From Russula earlei (lineage: Eukaryota > Basidiomycota > Agaricomycetes > Russulales > Russulaceae), in contig JAGFNK010000494.1 of NCBI GenBank assembly GCA_025769875.1, positions 1-38,656 of the forward strand: a stretch of DNA of 38,656 bases, in the 5' to 3' direction. The notes under the pieces were generated by a model, which was given only the letters and a program-made list of their open reading frames with translations, was not told the origin of the DNA and ran no database searches. This document shows, piece by piece, positions 18,118 to 29,517 of this stretch. Position 1 is the stretch's first letter. Every line of letters starts with the position of its first letter. A program made the translations under genes and the position numbers.

Positions 18118-21100
18118 GCCAACGCTCAAGTGTTCACTCCCAACTCCCCCACTTTTGTCAACACCTCCCTGCGCCTCCCTTCTCCTCTCCAGCCTACTCC
18201 ATGCACCACCCTTTACATTCTTACTGAAGACATTGACCCGGTTGACACATCCTCACCCCTCAGCATCCTGTACTCCCCAGAAGCCCCACCATCATCTTCT
18301 AACATCCCCCAGGCTATTCAAAGTGACTTTGTCCCTGTTGGCACTCCCCCTCCAGCGCAGAATGAGCAGCAGCAAGCGGACCATCCTCCCTTGCCTGAAG
18401 GCTTCCTTGATCGCCCCCCTTGCACAGCATTCCGGTTCCACCCTCACCAATACTTCAGTCCTCCCCAGCACCAATCGTTCCCGTGAGCAGTGGCGACCCC
18501 TCCATGATTTAAACCACCAAGATTACTTGTCATGCATCCCTACCACAGACCAGTTAGCTCATAGCACCTTCACCAACACCTTCACCACCGCATTTCATGC
18601 ATGCATCGTCCACACTTTTGCTGTGGAACCCTCCAACACTGCCCTTGCCACTGAATATAACCTCACCCCCTTTGGCATTTGTTCTAATGTTGGGATATAC
18701 GCCCCAGATGCTGACTTTCCCCTTGGACGTATTGCCTACATTTTTAATACATTGTTGTTTAGGAAGCTCATTACCTTACCTGCTATCTACCATCCTGCTT
18801 ACAAAGGGTCCTTTTGCTTGTCTATTGTACACGACTTCTTGGATGGACGCCTTGCTTTTGCTTATGGTTACTTACATTTCGAAGAGAACAGTAACCATGT
18901 GTCCCTACATCACTATTTGACTTATACAGTTGATACCATATGTTTCAACCCCCAGCTACTTCGCTTCTGTTTCATGCCTCACATTCCTCCTAACCCCCTC
19001 GACATAATTGAGAGGTACCACCTCGAAACCATAGATCTTGCACACAGTTCTTAAAAAGTAAGAACCATCCTTGTAATGCTTCAATAAAGATCGAATAAAT
19101 TTTCCCTTTGTCTTAACTAAAGTGCCTTGAGAATACACCTTAGAAGAAGATGGAGAAGAAGATGCTATCACTAGACACATCTTAAGTCTAAATCACTATT
19201 GAACCTGGGTCTCCACTGCATTCCCTGTTAACACCCTAACAAACCTACACAACATACCAGGAATAGAACCACCCCACGAAGACTTCCCCCACCTTGTTGT
19301 TAAAGAATTCCTTGAAGTCTTACCATTTGGACAACTTCTAAGCCACGATGAACACGCATTATATCTTGAAACCCTTAGTCGACTCCTACCACCAGCACAC
19401 CAACAATTACTATACTGGCAACTTGCTCAAGAAAGGAACATCCAAGGACAACCAGTCAATTATCAATCCCTACACTCTAGGAATTGAACCTTTGGACCAG
19501 GATCATCCAACCACACCACCATCTCATCATTAATTTGCTAAGGACAGGGTATCGCCTATTTTACCTAGCCTGGACATATATCAGTTACTATCGCCTCACT
19601 GTCCAGTTCTACCACATATGCCTCAATAGGATACAAAGGGAAAACCAATCTTACGTCCAACTTGCTATTGTGCCCAGAATACACAACACCTTTGATTGGG
19701 AAACTAACTCTTGGTTATATGATGCAGATTACAACCAACCTTGGGCAATTACTAGCCCAGACGCCTCATATACTGGTCCTCCTGCATACTACTCAGTCCC
19801 AGCAATTCTAGAAGTTTCCAGCCTTGCTCCTCGACCCCTCACACCAATTCAAACCACCATCCCAACTAGCCAGGAACGTTGGTTGGCCAGCACAGAAAGC
19901 ACTGAGTCAAACCCGTGGACACCAAGGTGTAACTGCAAAACAGAGTATTGCACATGCAACTACTGACCAGACACACCTCCCACTCCTGACGGAATTACCT
20001 TGTGGACACCAGGCGATTACCACCTCCCATTTCAGTAATTCTGGCTCCTCGACACAGAAGACATGCAATGCCTCAGTGAGCTCCCTCTAGAGGAACGGTT
20101 CCCAATGCAAGAGGATTCCTTGTTGAAAGACCATTACCTCCTACTCCCCCTGACGCCTACGTACCCCTGTTTACCAGTTGTATTCCTCCACCTGTCATAC
20201 CTTCCCGACCCTTTGCATTGCCATTTGTTGAATCACCTGATAGTATCGACATTAGAAATACTGAACCTCACTCCTATCTACCAGAACAATCTTTCTTAGC
20301 CCTAAACCTACCTACACGTTCAAAGAGGGAACTACTTGAATTCAAGAACTATTGTACGTGTAACGGCGTCGCGGCCATGTTAGAGTGTTAGCTCAAGGTT
20401 CAGTGGGGGCCAAGTCCCTGTGACTTGGTTCAAGGGTTCAATGGGGGCCGGCTCAAGGGGACCGGTTCAATGGTTTAGCGTCTCAAGGCTGAGTCAGACA
20501 ATGACTCAGTCCGCAGACAGAGTCGATCTCCTGGTTTCACAGGAGAGGAAGACGATGAGAGAGAGGCAGAGGAGGAAGAGGAACACAAGGGTTCCTTGAG
20601 GTGTGCTCAGATCAAGCAAGGTGTAGGCCAGCACAAGCAAGTTGTGATTTGAGAGAGTGTACAAGGCAAAGGATGCGACAGGAAATGGGACAAAGCTAAG
20701 CTTGGGGCATTCCCCAGCTTCTACAGGCGCTTAAATACTGTATGTGGTGAGGCTGTACAGTACCATAAGCAGAACAATAGATAAGGGTAGACCAATAGCA
20801 AAAATAGCTCGACAATAGGTGAAACACAATAAGTGAAACACAATAGGTGAAACAATAGGGGATCACCATCAAGGGATGAAACAGTAACCACGGAGACAAG
20901 GATAATAAAGAAGGACAATAATGGATGAACTGACAAGGGGTAGTTTACAACAGTACGGAGGCTTGGCATCTTAGAACGACACACTTTGTAGTGTATCAAC
21001 ATCCCACCAGAGAGATAAACAACTTTGCTATCTCACCAGCAGAATTCAAAGGATACTTGTGTAAAACCCAAGTAGTCTTGACCCAAAGTAGCATCAGCGA

Positions 21101-21221
21101 AGAATACTCCTGAATCCACTTAAGAAAGTACCAAGGAAGACCCAACTCTATTCGACTAAAACCAGCCTACACCATTGCATATCCTTGGAACAATGGTCAT
21201 TGGACTATAACCATTGTCTAA
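18118..21221 (+). pseudogene. Extra ORF upstream of gag in Gypsy-2 (unidentified), frameshifted and split by a solo LTR
   Basis: Coding sense can be followed through five segments: about 18118-18480 (Pro/Ser-rich with acidic EDIDP), 18480-19052 (LNHQDYLSCIP..., FGICSNVGIYAPDADFP, SIVHDFLDGRLAFAYGYLH), 19053-about 19478 (KDRINFPFVLTKVP, HLVVKEFLEVLPFGQLL), about 19480-20100 (WTYISYYRLTVQFYH, then a CxCx4CxC cluster in TPRCNCKTEYCTC), and about 20100-20358 continuing after the solo LTR at 20958-21221 (EAWHLRTTHFVVYQHP). Nonsense codons include TAA 19059, 19074 and 20036 and TGA 19128, 19200 and 19964, each explicable as CAA or CGA decay. The total is about 830 codons. I do not recognise the protein; it has no obvious signal peptide or membrane anchor. 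Its end overlaps or abuts the gag start. Confidence 0.5.
20354..20957. mobile_element. Solo LTR of the Gypsy-1 family with GTACG target duplication
   Basis: The LTR proper is 20359-20952 (594 bp), TGTAACGGC...TTTACAACA, flanked by GTACG at 20354-20358 and 20953-20957. It matches the Gypsy-1 5' LTR (1720-2352) throughout. It has the same plus-strand orientation of sequence, so its transcription sense is minus, opposite to Gypsy-2. It interrupts the extra ORF of Gypsy-2 after the codons for FKNYC and is thus younger than Gypsy-2. Confidence 0.95.
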
Positions 21222-21225
21222 ACTT

Positions 21226-22734
21226 ATGAGTACTAGAAGGGACATTACTGATGATGATGAAAATCTAATTCCACTTTTATTTGAAAACCTCAGCTACAAC
21301 ACCCAAGACCACTGTTACTGAGGAGAATTTGCAGGAACACCTGTCATCAATCATGGAAGTCTTTCAGACACTTGGTTCTACGAAGATGACAATGACGAAG
21401 TCACCACTGCTCAACTTAAAGCAGCAGCCCCAGGAGCAGAAAATGTTCAAGACTTCAATCCCTATAACTATACAGGCCTCTTTCTAGACAAACCAGTCAA
21501 GTGGAGCCGTTCTAGAAGACATTGGGTTTACTACAATAACCGAGAAGTTGATTTTACTGCCCAAACAACTCAAGAAGTTACTGCCATCCTAGGAACTGCA
21601 CCAAGCACTCGAAGTGCTACTCCAGGACCCTCCACCTGATGAAATACTCAACAACCCACTCCTCATACAGTTAGCAATGCACTGCAAGCAATCCCTCGAA
21701 CGCTCACTCCAACTTGAATCCAATTACAAGGCTCTGCCCCACCTATTGTTACAGCCACAACAACTCAGAACCCCACCATGTCAAGCAATCCATGCCTTGT
21801 TGGGACTGCACCAGAACCCTTTGATGGAAAGGCTGATAATGCAGAGGCCTTTTGGGCAGCTTTAGCCAATTATTACTATATCAATAGTGACTCCTTCACA
21901 GATGAAAGCAAGAAAGTTGCTGCTGCACTAACCCACTTTAAAGTAGGAACACCTGCCAGAGCATGGGCTAGAGAACAAACCACTAAAGCTATGGCTCATT
22001 CAGTAGCAGACTACGGATCATGGGATGACTTCAAGAAAGCCTTTGCCAATCATTTCATCCCTGCAGAAGCAGAACTGGCCTCCGCTAACACTATGCACAC
22101 CTATTATCAAGGGAAATTACCATTTAATGAATGGTATCAGAAATGGTTGCACCATGCATCACAAGCTACCATGGATGAAAGGACAAAGATGTATGCATTT
22201 AGAAAGAACATTAACCCAGCCTTACATCAGAAAATATTGGGAATCACACCAACACCAACTACACTTGCAGCCCTTGTCAAAGCAGCAAGAGAATTTGACA
22301 ACCTTTTTCACCTATACAATTCCACAGCCTTTCGAGGAGGACGCTCTGTGCGTGCCCGAGGATTAAACACTCAAGGATCAGACAATCCATTGGAAATTAA
22401 CTTGTACCAAGGAGAACCTATCGAACGACCCTGGGAATTCAGGAGTGAAAGAAAACCCCTCACAGATGCAGAAAAAGAGTTTTGACGCAAAAACAACCTC
22501 TGTTATTACTGTGGAAAGAAGAACCATATGGCAAATCAATGTAGAGCAAAGAAAGCAGCCCAGGGATGCCAACGACAAGGATCTTGCCCCCAAACAGTCA
22601 GAGCTATGACCATCCAAGATGAAAACATCGAACCTGCGCAAGAAGAACCTGTTCCTGTTGCATCATTGACAACTTGGAGAGAAACACTTGCGGACTCAAT
22701 CCTCCACCCAAGATCTGCTCCTATGGATTTTTAA
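21226..22734 (+). pseudogene. Gypsy-2 gag
   Basis: ATG at 21226 (MSTRRDITDDDEN) opens the frame used by all of pol. After an acidic N-terminus and a W/Y-rich segment (about 21450-21560), a Thr/Pro/Gln-rich linker precedes the capsid core (21800-22330: AEAFWAALANYYYIN..., PARAWAREQTTK, DDFKKAFANHFIP). The nucleocapsid knuckle is CYYCGKKNHMANQC at 22501-22542 (C-x2-C-x4-H-x4-C). In-frame TGA codons are at 21319, 21637, 21640, 21715 and 22483; TAA at 22732 may be the true gag stop or a decayed CAA. No frameshift is present. Confidence 0.9.
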
Positions 22735-25700
22735 TTGGACCCCCTTCTGCACCAAGAAGGGACACGGTCCAAATCAGTACAATACAAAGAGAAATCAATT
22801 ACCCCCAAAGTTTTTACCAAGAATATTCGCTCCCCATCCATTGCTTTGAAAGTTACTCTTGTGGGGAAGACAAGTGGCAAAGAAATTGGTGCAAGAGCCC
22901 TGCTTGACAGTGGAGCAGAAGGAATGATAATCCATGAATGATTCGCACAAAGACACCACCTGCACCTCCAAACTATGACTAAACCCTTGCCAGCACAAAA
23001 TGTAGATGGAACACAAAATGCCAATGGACTAATACACTTTAGCACCATCCAAAGACTTCGCATCCAAGCACACACAGGTGCTACTCATGACAAACAAGCA
23101 GAATTCCTTGTCACTAACATTGGAGATCATGACATCATCTTAGGAACAGATTGGCTATGACACCACAACCCAGATATCGATTGGGCAAATGATACAATCA
23201 CACTGAGGAACTGCCCCCAAACCTGCCTTACCACACACCCAAGCATAACCATTGCATCTGCATCTGGAATGCGGAATTACCAAATACAAGCACTTACTTT
23301 CCCTGAAGAAGAAGAACCTGAGTTTGCAAACATTGCTGCACTAATCTTCCCAGATACTGAAGGACTATTGAACCCATGTGTTGACGAACAAATCCACAAT
23401 GCATTTAGACCAATAACAATCAGCATAAGAGCCAAATCAACCACAGCTACCAAGCTAGCCCATGCAGAGACACCCCCCAAGACATTAGACGAACTTATCC
23501 CTGCCCAATTCTTAAAATGGTGAAAGGTTTTCGATGAACAAGCTTCCCAACGCCTTCCTGCTCACCAACCATGGGACCATGCAATCAATCTGAAACCAGG
23601 GATCACCCGACGCGATTCTGGTATCTATCGACTTACTCCTAAAGAACTACAAGCATTAAAAGAATACCTAGATGAACACTTGAAAAGAGGCACTATCTGA
23701 CCATCAAAGGCAGCTATTGCCAGTCCATTCTTCTTTGTAGAAAAGAAAGGAGGAAATCTATGACCAGTACAAGACTACAGAGCCCTGAACACAGCAACTG
23801 TCAAAGACACATATCCACTACCTTTGATTCCTGAATTAATTGACAAACTCCAAGGAGCCCAATACTTTACCAAGTTTGACATACGATGGGGATACAACAA
23901 TATCTGCCTAAGAGAGGGCGATGAACACCTTGCAGCATTCAAGACACCATTAGGACTCTTTGAACCTTTGATAATGACATTCGGTCTCTGCAACACCGCA
24001 GCCACTTTCCAACACTTTATGAGCACCATCCTAGCAAAATATATTGCCACTGAACGAGTGGTCGTTTATCTAGATGATATACTAATCATGGTGCAAACCT
24101 TGAACGAACTAGATGACTGGATGCACAAGGTCCTAAAGACACTCCAAGACCATGACTTATACTTGAAACCAGAGAAATGTGCTTTTCAACAAACCTCTAT
24201 TAGTTACCTAGGCATCGATATCTCCCAAGGACAAATATCCATGGACCAAGACAAGTTAATAGGCATTACAAAGTGGCCTACTCCGACCAATGTTACAGAA
24301 GTACAAGCATTTCTAGGATTTTGCAACTTCTATCGACGATTTATCCACCAATACTCGCGAATGGCATGACCCTTGTTTAATCTAACAAAGAAAGAACACC
24401 CCTTTAAATGGGGAGATGATGAAGAACAAGCATTTAGAAAATTAATCCAGGCGTTCATGACAGCCCCAGTCCTCATGTTACCTGATCATACTAAACCCTT
24501 TCGGCTCATCTGCAATGCAAGTCACTTTGCAGTCGGCGCAATCTTGGAACAACCTGATGAATTTAACAGATATCACCCAATAGCCTATTTTTCGAAATCT
24601 TTGGACCCTGCACAATGAAATTACATGATCTATGATAAAGAACTCCTTGCCATCATCTCAGCCCTCTGGCACTTCCGACACTACCTTGAAGGTGCTACAC
24701 ATCCCATTGATCTATGGACGGACCACAATAACTTGACATACTTCATGACAAAACAAAAACTCACATGAAGACAAGCCCGATGGGCACTCCTTCTCAGCAA
24801 TTTTGACTTCACTATCACCCATCACCCAGGAACTATGAACAAAGCAGACGGTCTGTCCAGGCGGCCAGACTTTAAAGAGGGGATAAAAAATGAAAACAAT
24901 GGAAAGGTGCTCCTAGACGACAAATATTTTAAAGTTAAAGCAACATGCACCTCTGCTACAGAACCAATTGGCAACCAAGAACTTCGACAACAACTACAAT
25001 CTAGCAAAGACTATGACCCAGAAGTATCTAATGCATTAGCAATCATTATAAAAAGTGGACCAAGATGATTATCTAAAGGCTTACAGGACTGGAACCTCGA
25101 AGATGGACTAATATTGTTCAAAGGAAAAGTCTATATCCCAAACAACAACACCCTACAAAAGAAAATTCTGAAACTACATCACGACTCCCTTGCCACTAGG
25201 CATCCTGGCCAATGGAAAACTTACGAACTAATCAGCTGAAACTATTGGTGGCCAGGAATGCTAACCTATGTCAAAAGTTATGTAGACGGTTGCGCAATTT
25301 GCCAAAGCACAAAGAATCGCCCAAAAACAGAAACACCCCTCATACCAATTACACCAGCTGGAGAAGTATGGAAAAGCATTACCATGGACTTTATCACAGA
25401 CCTACTGGTTTCTCAAGGCTTTGACAGCCTCCTAGTCGTGGTAGATCGATTCAGCAAAGCAATAATCATTACCCCTTGCCACAAGACAATCACAGCAGAC
25501 GAAACAGCAACATTAATTATGAACAATGTCTGGAGAAGAATAGGCCTCCCAACACAAATAATATCAGACAGAGGCCCTCAATTCGCAGCAAAAGTTACTC
25601 AAGAACTATGGAAGAAATTAAATGTCAAGGTATCATTAAGTATGGCATATCACCCACAGACAGATGGAGAAACAGAACGAGTTAACCAAGAACTGGAACA

Positions 25701-26451
25701 ATACCTACAAATATTTTGCAACCACCAAGCGGACAATTGGGCAGAACTAATTCCCTTTATGGAGTTTGCACATAATGCCAGACAACACAGTGCAATGAAC
25801 AAACCCCCTTTCAAGGTCTGGTATGGCTTTAACCCAACATTTGCTCCACCCCTTGCCTTTACATCAAAGTTCCCTTCAATCCAAGAAAGACTAATGAGAC
25901 TAAACCAGCTTAGAGAAGAAGTAGCTGCCTCCCTGAACCAAGCAACTGAGATCATGAAGCAATCAGGACCTCAATCCTCCACATTTCATTTCAAAGAAGG
26001 GGATCAAGTATGGTTGGAAGCCACAAATCTACAAACCACTCACCCAAAAGCAAAACTAGCCCCTCGACGCTATGGACCATTCAAAGTCATCACTGCCTAT
26101 CCAGTAAATGTTCGCCTCGAGCTACCAAAGTCCTGGAAGATACACCCAGTTTTTCACCACTCCCTGATTAAACCTTACAAAGAAACCATTGCCCACGGTC
26201 CTAACTTCTCAAACCCACCACTGGTACTAGTCGAAGGAGAAGAACAATATGAAGTAGAACAGATCTTAAACTCTCAACTCTCCCCAAACCGCAAAGGGAT
26301 CCAATACCTAGTTAAATGGAAAAGGTACATTGCTGCAGAAAATACCTGGGAACCAGCATCTAACCTATCAAGAGCACAATTACTTGTCAAAGACTTCCAT
26401 CGGAAATATCCAAAGGCGCTTAAAATGACTCCCACCAGGAGTAACCCCTAA
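22735..26451 (+). pseudogene. Gypsy-2 pol: protease, reverse transcriptase, RNase H, integrase, chromodomain
   Basis: Same frame as gag. Protease active site DSGA at 22906-22917. RT motif A FTKFDIRWGYNN near 23869-23904 and catalytic YLDD at 24067-24078. RNase H: CNASHFAVGAILEQ near 24510-24555, where the usual first Asp (CDAS) is Asn, then DKELLAI and TDHNNL. Integrase: N-terminal H-H-C-C zinc site (HPG... to CAICQ, 25201-25310), catalytic D, D and E in MDFITDL, SDRGPQFA and GETERVNQELE. A chromodomain near 26245-26400 (YEVEQIL..., YLVKWKRY, NTWEP) would direct integration to heterochromatin marks. TGA stops at 22939, 23158, 23521, 23698, 23761, 24367, 24616, 24766, 25066 and 25237, the alignable ones at positions where Arg is expected. 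Confidence 0.95.
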
Positions 26452-26684
26452 ACCAACAACTCTCATCATGACCTCCATTGATGACTATCTTTATCCTTGT
26501 TACAAAAGAACTTTTCAGAGAACCCCTGCGATCACATGCACCCAATCGACCACAGCTATCCCCAAAACAATCCATAGATCACGAGAGAACTCCCCACAAA
26601 CAAACAGACTTCAACTCTTCATATGCAAACTACTCCACCTTCCAAAGAAACAAGTCCCTACTGTTGCAGGAGCAACAAGTCTAT

Positions 26685-26698
26685 AAAGAGGGGATGAA
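26685..26698 (+). promoter_or_regulatory. Gypsy-2 polypurine tract
   Basis: AAAGAGGGGATGAA directly precedes the 3' LTR and would prime plus-strand DNA synthesis. Confidence 0.7.
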
Positions 26699-27526
26699 TG
26701 TTACAAACCAAGGCCAGGTCCTGGCCATATACTGTCCTGTTTCACTCAAGAGAGACCTCTCTCACTTCACATTGCCAACTCCCTTCCATTTCTTGGGCTA
26801 CCCCTCCTGTGGTGCAAGATATCACTATTGCAAAGGCACTATAACATGACCAGGAACCCATTTCCTAATTGGGTAATCATCGCGTGGCAACCACATGGTC
26901 ACCCAGCCACCAAGAACCTGAAACAGTGGCACCAACTCTTAGAAACTGTTGCATAACTCATCTGATGTCATCAAGGCTCCAATGACATCATGGCTGACTG
27001 AGCAACTCCACAGTGACCTCATAAGCTCACTAAGCGCTCCACAGTGACATCATAATGATGTCATTGCTCCACAATGATCAGTAGTGCGCTCAGTAAGCCT
27101 GAAACTTGACATAAGCAAGTTTATGCCTCTGTAGTCCTATTGGATGGTACCAAAGGGTCTAGAATAGTCCCAGTTCTTTGTAATTGACCCTGTACACTGT
27201 ATAGAAGCCCCAATGAAGCATGGCAGTCGTCAGACTGTCCATTTGTGATACTCTCATCTTCCTGGGTACTCCCCTGAAACCACTCAGTCTAAAGTCCTCC
27301 CTCATCTTCAAGGTACTCCTCAATGACCACCTTGTTTAAAGCCCCTCACTGCACTGGCCTCTACTCTTCGCCTCTGCCTTCTGCAACACATACCAGTCCC
27401 CATCTGGTATCTCCTAGTCATTTGGCTCGTCCTCTTGTTCAATGTTGTTTACACCGCGTACCATCTGTTCCAACCCTTGCCCACCTGCTCCTGAGTCCTT
27501 AGTGATCAGCAGTACGTGTCTTGACA
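26699..27526 (+). repeat. Gypsy-2 3' LTR
   Basis: 828 bp, the partner of the LTR at 17255. Followed directly by GCTTC (27527-27531), the right copy of the target duplication. Confidence 0.95.
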
Positions 27527-27715
27527 GCTTCCAGAGCTAAAGTAGGTCTCAGAACACTCTATGGAGTGTGGTTCAAGATTGAACAATGTGAAGACTACTT
27601 CATGGCCATGTGCATTGCACACCCAATTTTTGAGCTAAGCTTCAACCCTCTCCTAGGACTAGATATGGATGCACTAGTTGCTTCTTGGGAGCCAGTACCA
27701 CATTCCTCCTGAGTG
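27527..27715 (+). pseudogene. Copia remnant, probable GAG-pre-integrase region
   Basis: The sequence that resumes after the target duplication encodes GLRTLYGVWFKIEQ, then HPIFELSFNPLLGLDMDAL. The second piece resembles a decayed ELWHRRLGHLxxDAL, the GAG-pre-integrase hallmark of copia elements, expected a short way after the protease that ends at 17254. The remnant ends in TGA at 27710-27712. The match is weak, but position and target duplication agree. Confidence 0.45.
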
Positions 27716-27739
27716 TCAACCCCAGCACCAGCAGACCCC

Positions 27740-29003
27740 ATGGAACAAGAACCTCAAGTCATGACTCAAATCCATGTCAACAATGATGAACCAAATGTGC
27801 CCATCCCACAGCAACTTGTGTCATTGGGTACAATGTGAGCCTTTCCTTGAACAACTCAATTCTGAGGCCTTGGAGGATGCAGAAGGTGACCTCCAAGCCC
27901 TGAACCTGATGACTACAACATGTGCATCAACTATGACCACAAAACACACCCTACTGACAATGGAAAGCTTGAAGGCATCCCTCCAAAAGCCTTTAATGGT
28001 AACTGTGCCCACACCCATGCCTTCTTGACAGCCTTCCACAGGTTTATGAACATGAACTATGATAGCAAGATAGTGTGTGGCCCCATCAAAAAAATGAACT
28101 TACTTCCTATCCCTCCTAGAAGGACCTGATGTTGAAGGATGGGTTGAGACAATGGATACCTGGCTGCAAGAAGTCATCCATGACCCCAACAAACTCCCCT
28201 TTGGCCTCAATGCCTGGGAAGCAATGCAACAGAAGTTTAAACATGCATTTATTGACTATGCCGAACACAAATGTGCACAAGACCAACTTTGGGAACTCAA
28301 AATGAAGGACAACAATTTAGATGGCTGTATTTCAGCCTTCCAAGTTCTTGCCAAATGCACCAAACTCTTCACTGATGACCTGACCATCATGCACTTGTTC
28401 ATGTGCAGCCTTCCCAAGCCCTTGGTTGAGGCCTGCATTAATTTTGAAGATCCAACCTCATTTGACAGCTGGATCAGCATGGCACAGAAACAACATCACA
28501 TCTGGATGTGTCATCACACAGTATTGACTGATCATGCTAACACTCACAACAGGAATGCAGGGCCAAATACCAACCATCCCTGGGCCTGCCTTTTGAACTG
28601 GGGCATGTATGGCAACCATACCAACAACGCAACTGTGCCACATGCACATCTCCCCCCACATGATCTGAACATGATGGACACCAGTGCTGGCACTGCATGC
28701 AAAGCCATCACTGAAGCTGACAAAGAAAAACACCATGCCAAAGGCAGGTGTTTCCACTGCTCTAAACAAGGCCACCTCACCAGAGATTTCCCCATGAAAC
28801 TGAAACACAAAGTGACACACATGTGCACAGTGGAAGTTACTACCACCACACCCAAATCCTCTGTTGTGGATGTTATTGAAGAGAATACAGCCAACAAACT
28901 CGCAAAGGTGGCCAAGGCACTTTCTGTAGAAGACAGAGAAACCTTCATCAAGGCCCTGGTGGGAGATGAGATGGATAAAGAACAGGATTTTTTAGACACT
29001 TGA
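27740..29003 (+). pseudogene. Gypsy-3 gag
   Basis: Capsid-like sequence runs in three frames: EPFLEQLNSEALEDAEGDLQA (about 27835-27900), INYDHKTHPTDNGK...NCAHTHAFLTAFHRFMNMNY (27920-28095), and the long intact part 28152-29003 (DTWLQEVIHDPNKLPF, WEAMQQKFKHAFIDY, FQVLAKCTKLFTDDLTIMHL). The knuckle CFHCSKQGHLTRDFP has lost its last Cys (Phe in its place), so zinc binding would fail. Two frameshifts and several stops mark it as dead. Confidence 0.75.
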
Positions 29004-29041
29004 GCACAATGACAATTGCTTGAGCTTTAGGTATTGACTCA

Positions 29042-29510
29042 ATGTATCAGTCTCAAAGAAGATCAATATCAGCAATGACTACTATTTATATTGGATCAAA
29101 CAAAGCCAAAAGAAAAGCATTGATAGATAGTCAAGTGACAGAATGCTTCATGTCTCCCAAACTAGTAAAGGAACTACATCTACAAACCAGGGAGCTACCA
29201 TCAGCAAGAAATGTGAAAGATGTTGATGGGACACTCAATTGTTTAGGAAAGATCACTCAAGCTGTAGACCTAGAACTAAAACTGCTAGAGCAAAAACATA
29301 CACATCAATTCCTGAAAGCAGATATAGGACAAGATGAAGTGATCCTAGGATACTCATTCCTTGAATCAATGAATCCTAGAATAAACTGGTCTAAAGGGAC
29401 ATTAATGGGATGGATCACTCTATCAGGGAAACAAAAAACACCCAATTGGATAAAGGCCTTTGCAGACTGGGAAGAAGATGACAAACTATGGCTACAAACC
29501 CAAATATGAA
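29042..29510 (+). pseudogene. Gypsy-3 aspartic protease
   Basis: The frame holds KALIDSQVTECFM, a decayed ALIDSGAT-type active site (Asp and Ser kept, Gly-Ala replaced), followed by the second conserved segment DEVILGYSFLESMNPRINW (normally ILG..WL...NP.IDW). A TGA at 29507-29509 falls where Arg fits. Coding sense continues KTTI up to the solo LTR at 29523 and resumes AQQLAESQ after 30476, which confirms the insertion point. Confidence 0.75.
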
Positions 29511-29517
29511 AGACAAC

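Larger units (their letters stand above)
17255..27526 (+). mobile_element. Gypsy-2: complete Ty3/gypsy chromovirus, 10.3 kb, decayed by CpG-type point mutation
   Basis: Order: LTR (17255-18083), self-priming site (18086-18095), an extra ORF (about 18118-21221, hosting a solo LTR), gag (21226-22734), protease, RT, RNase H, integrase and chromodomain (22735-26451), polypurine tract (26685-26698), LTR (26699-27526). The LTRs begin TGTTAC and end TTGACA and are flanked by GCTTC. The integrase C-terminal chromodomain places it among the chromoviruses. Length is unusual (typical chromoviruses are 5-7 kb): about 2.5 kb is the extra ORF and 0.6 kb the solo LTR. It carries at least 16 nonsense codons in gag-pol, so it is inactive. 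Confidence 0.95.

Noticed and set aside
17879..18470. First part of a 391-codon frame starting inside the Gypsy-2 LTR
   Set aside because: In this part the Ser/Pro/Leu-rich peptide is a shadow; the neighbouring frame (about 18118-18480) has the better coding texture. Only the part after about 18480 looks genuine.
21226..26451. TGA read as a sense codon (alternative genetic code)
   Set aside because: TGA replaces Arg, which no known code uses, and the host genes at 7330, 13942 and 36851 use ordinary stops and CGA/CGC for Arg. CpG decay explains the pattern and also the LTR differences.
28152..29003. A stand-alone host zinc-finger gene
   Set aside because: Position before a retroviral-type protease and RT and the gag-like helices identify it as Gypsy-3 gag; its knuckle lacks the last Cys.
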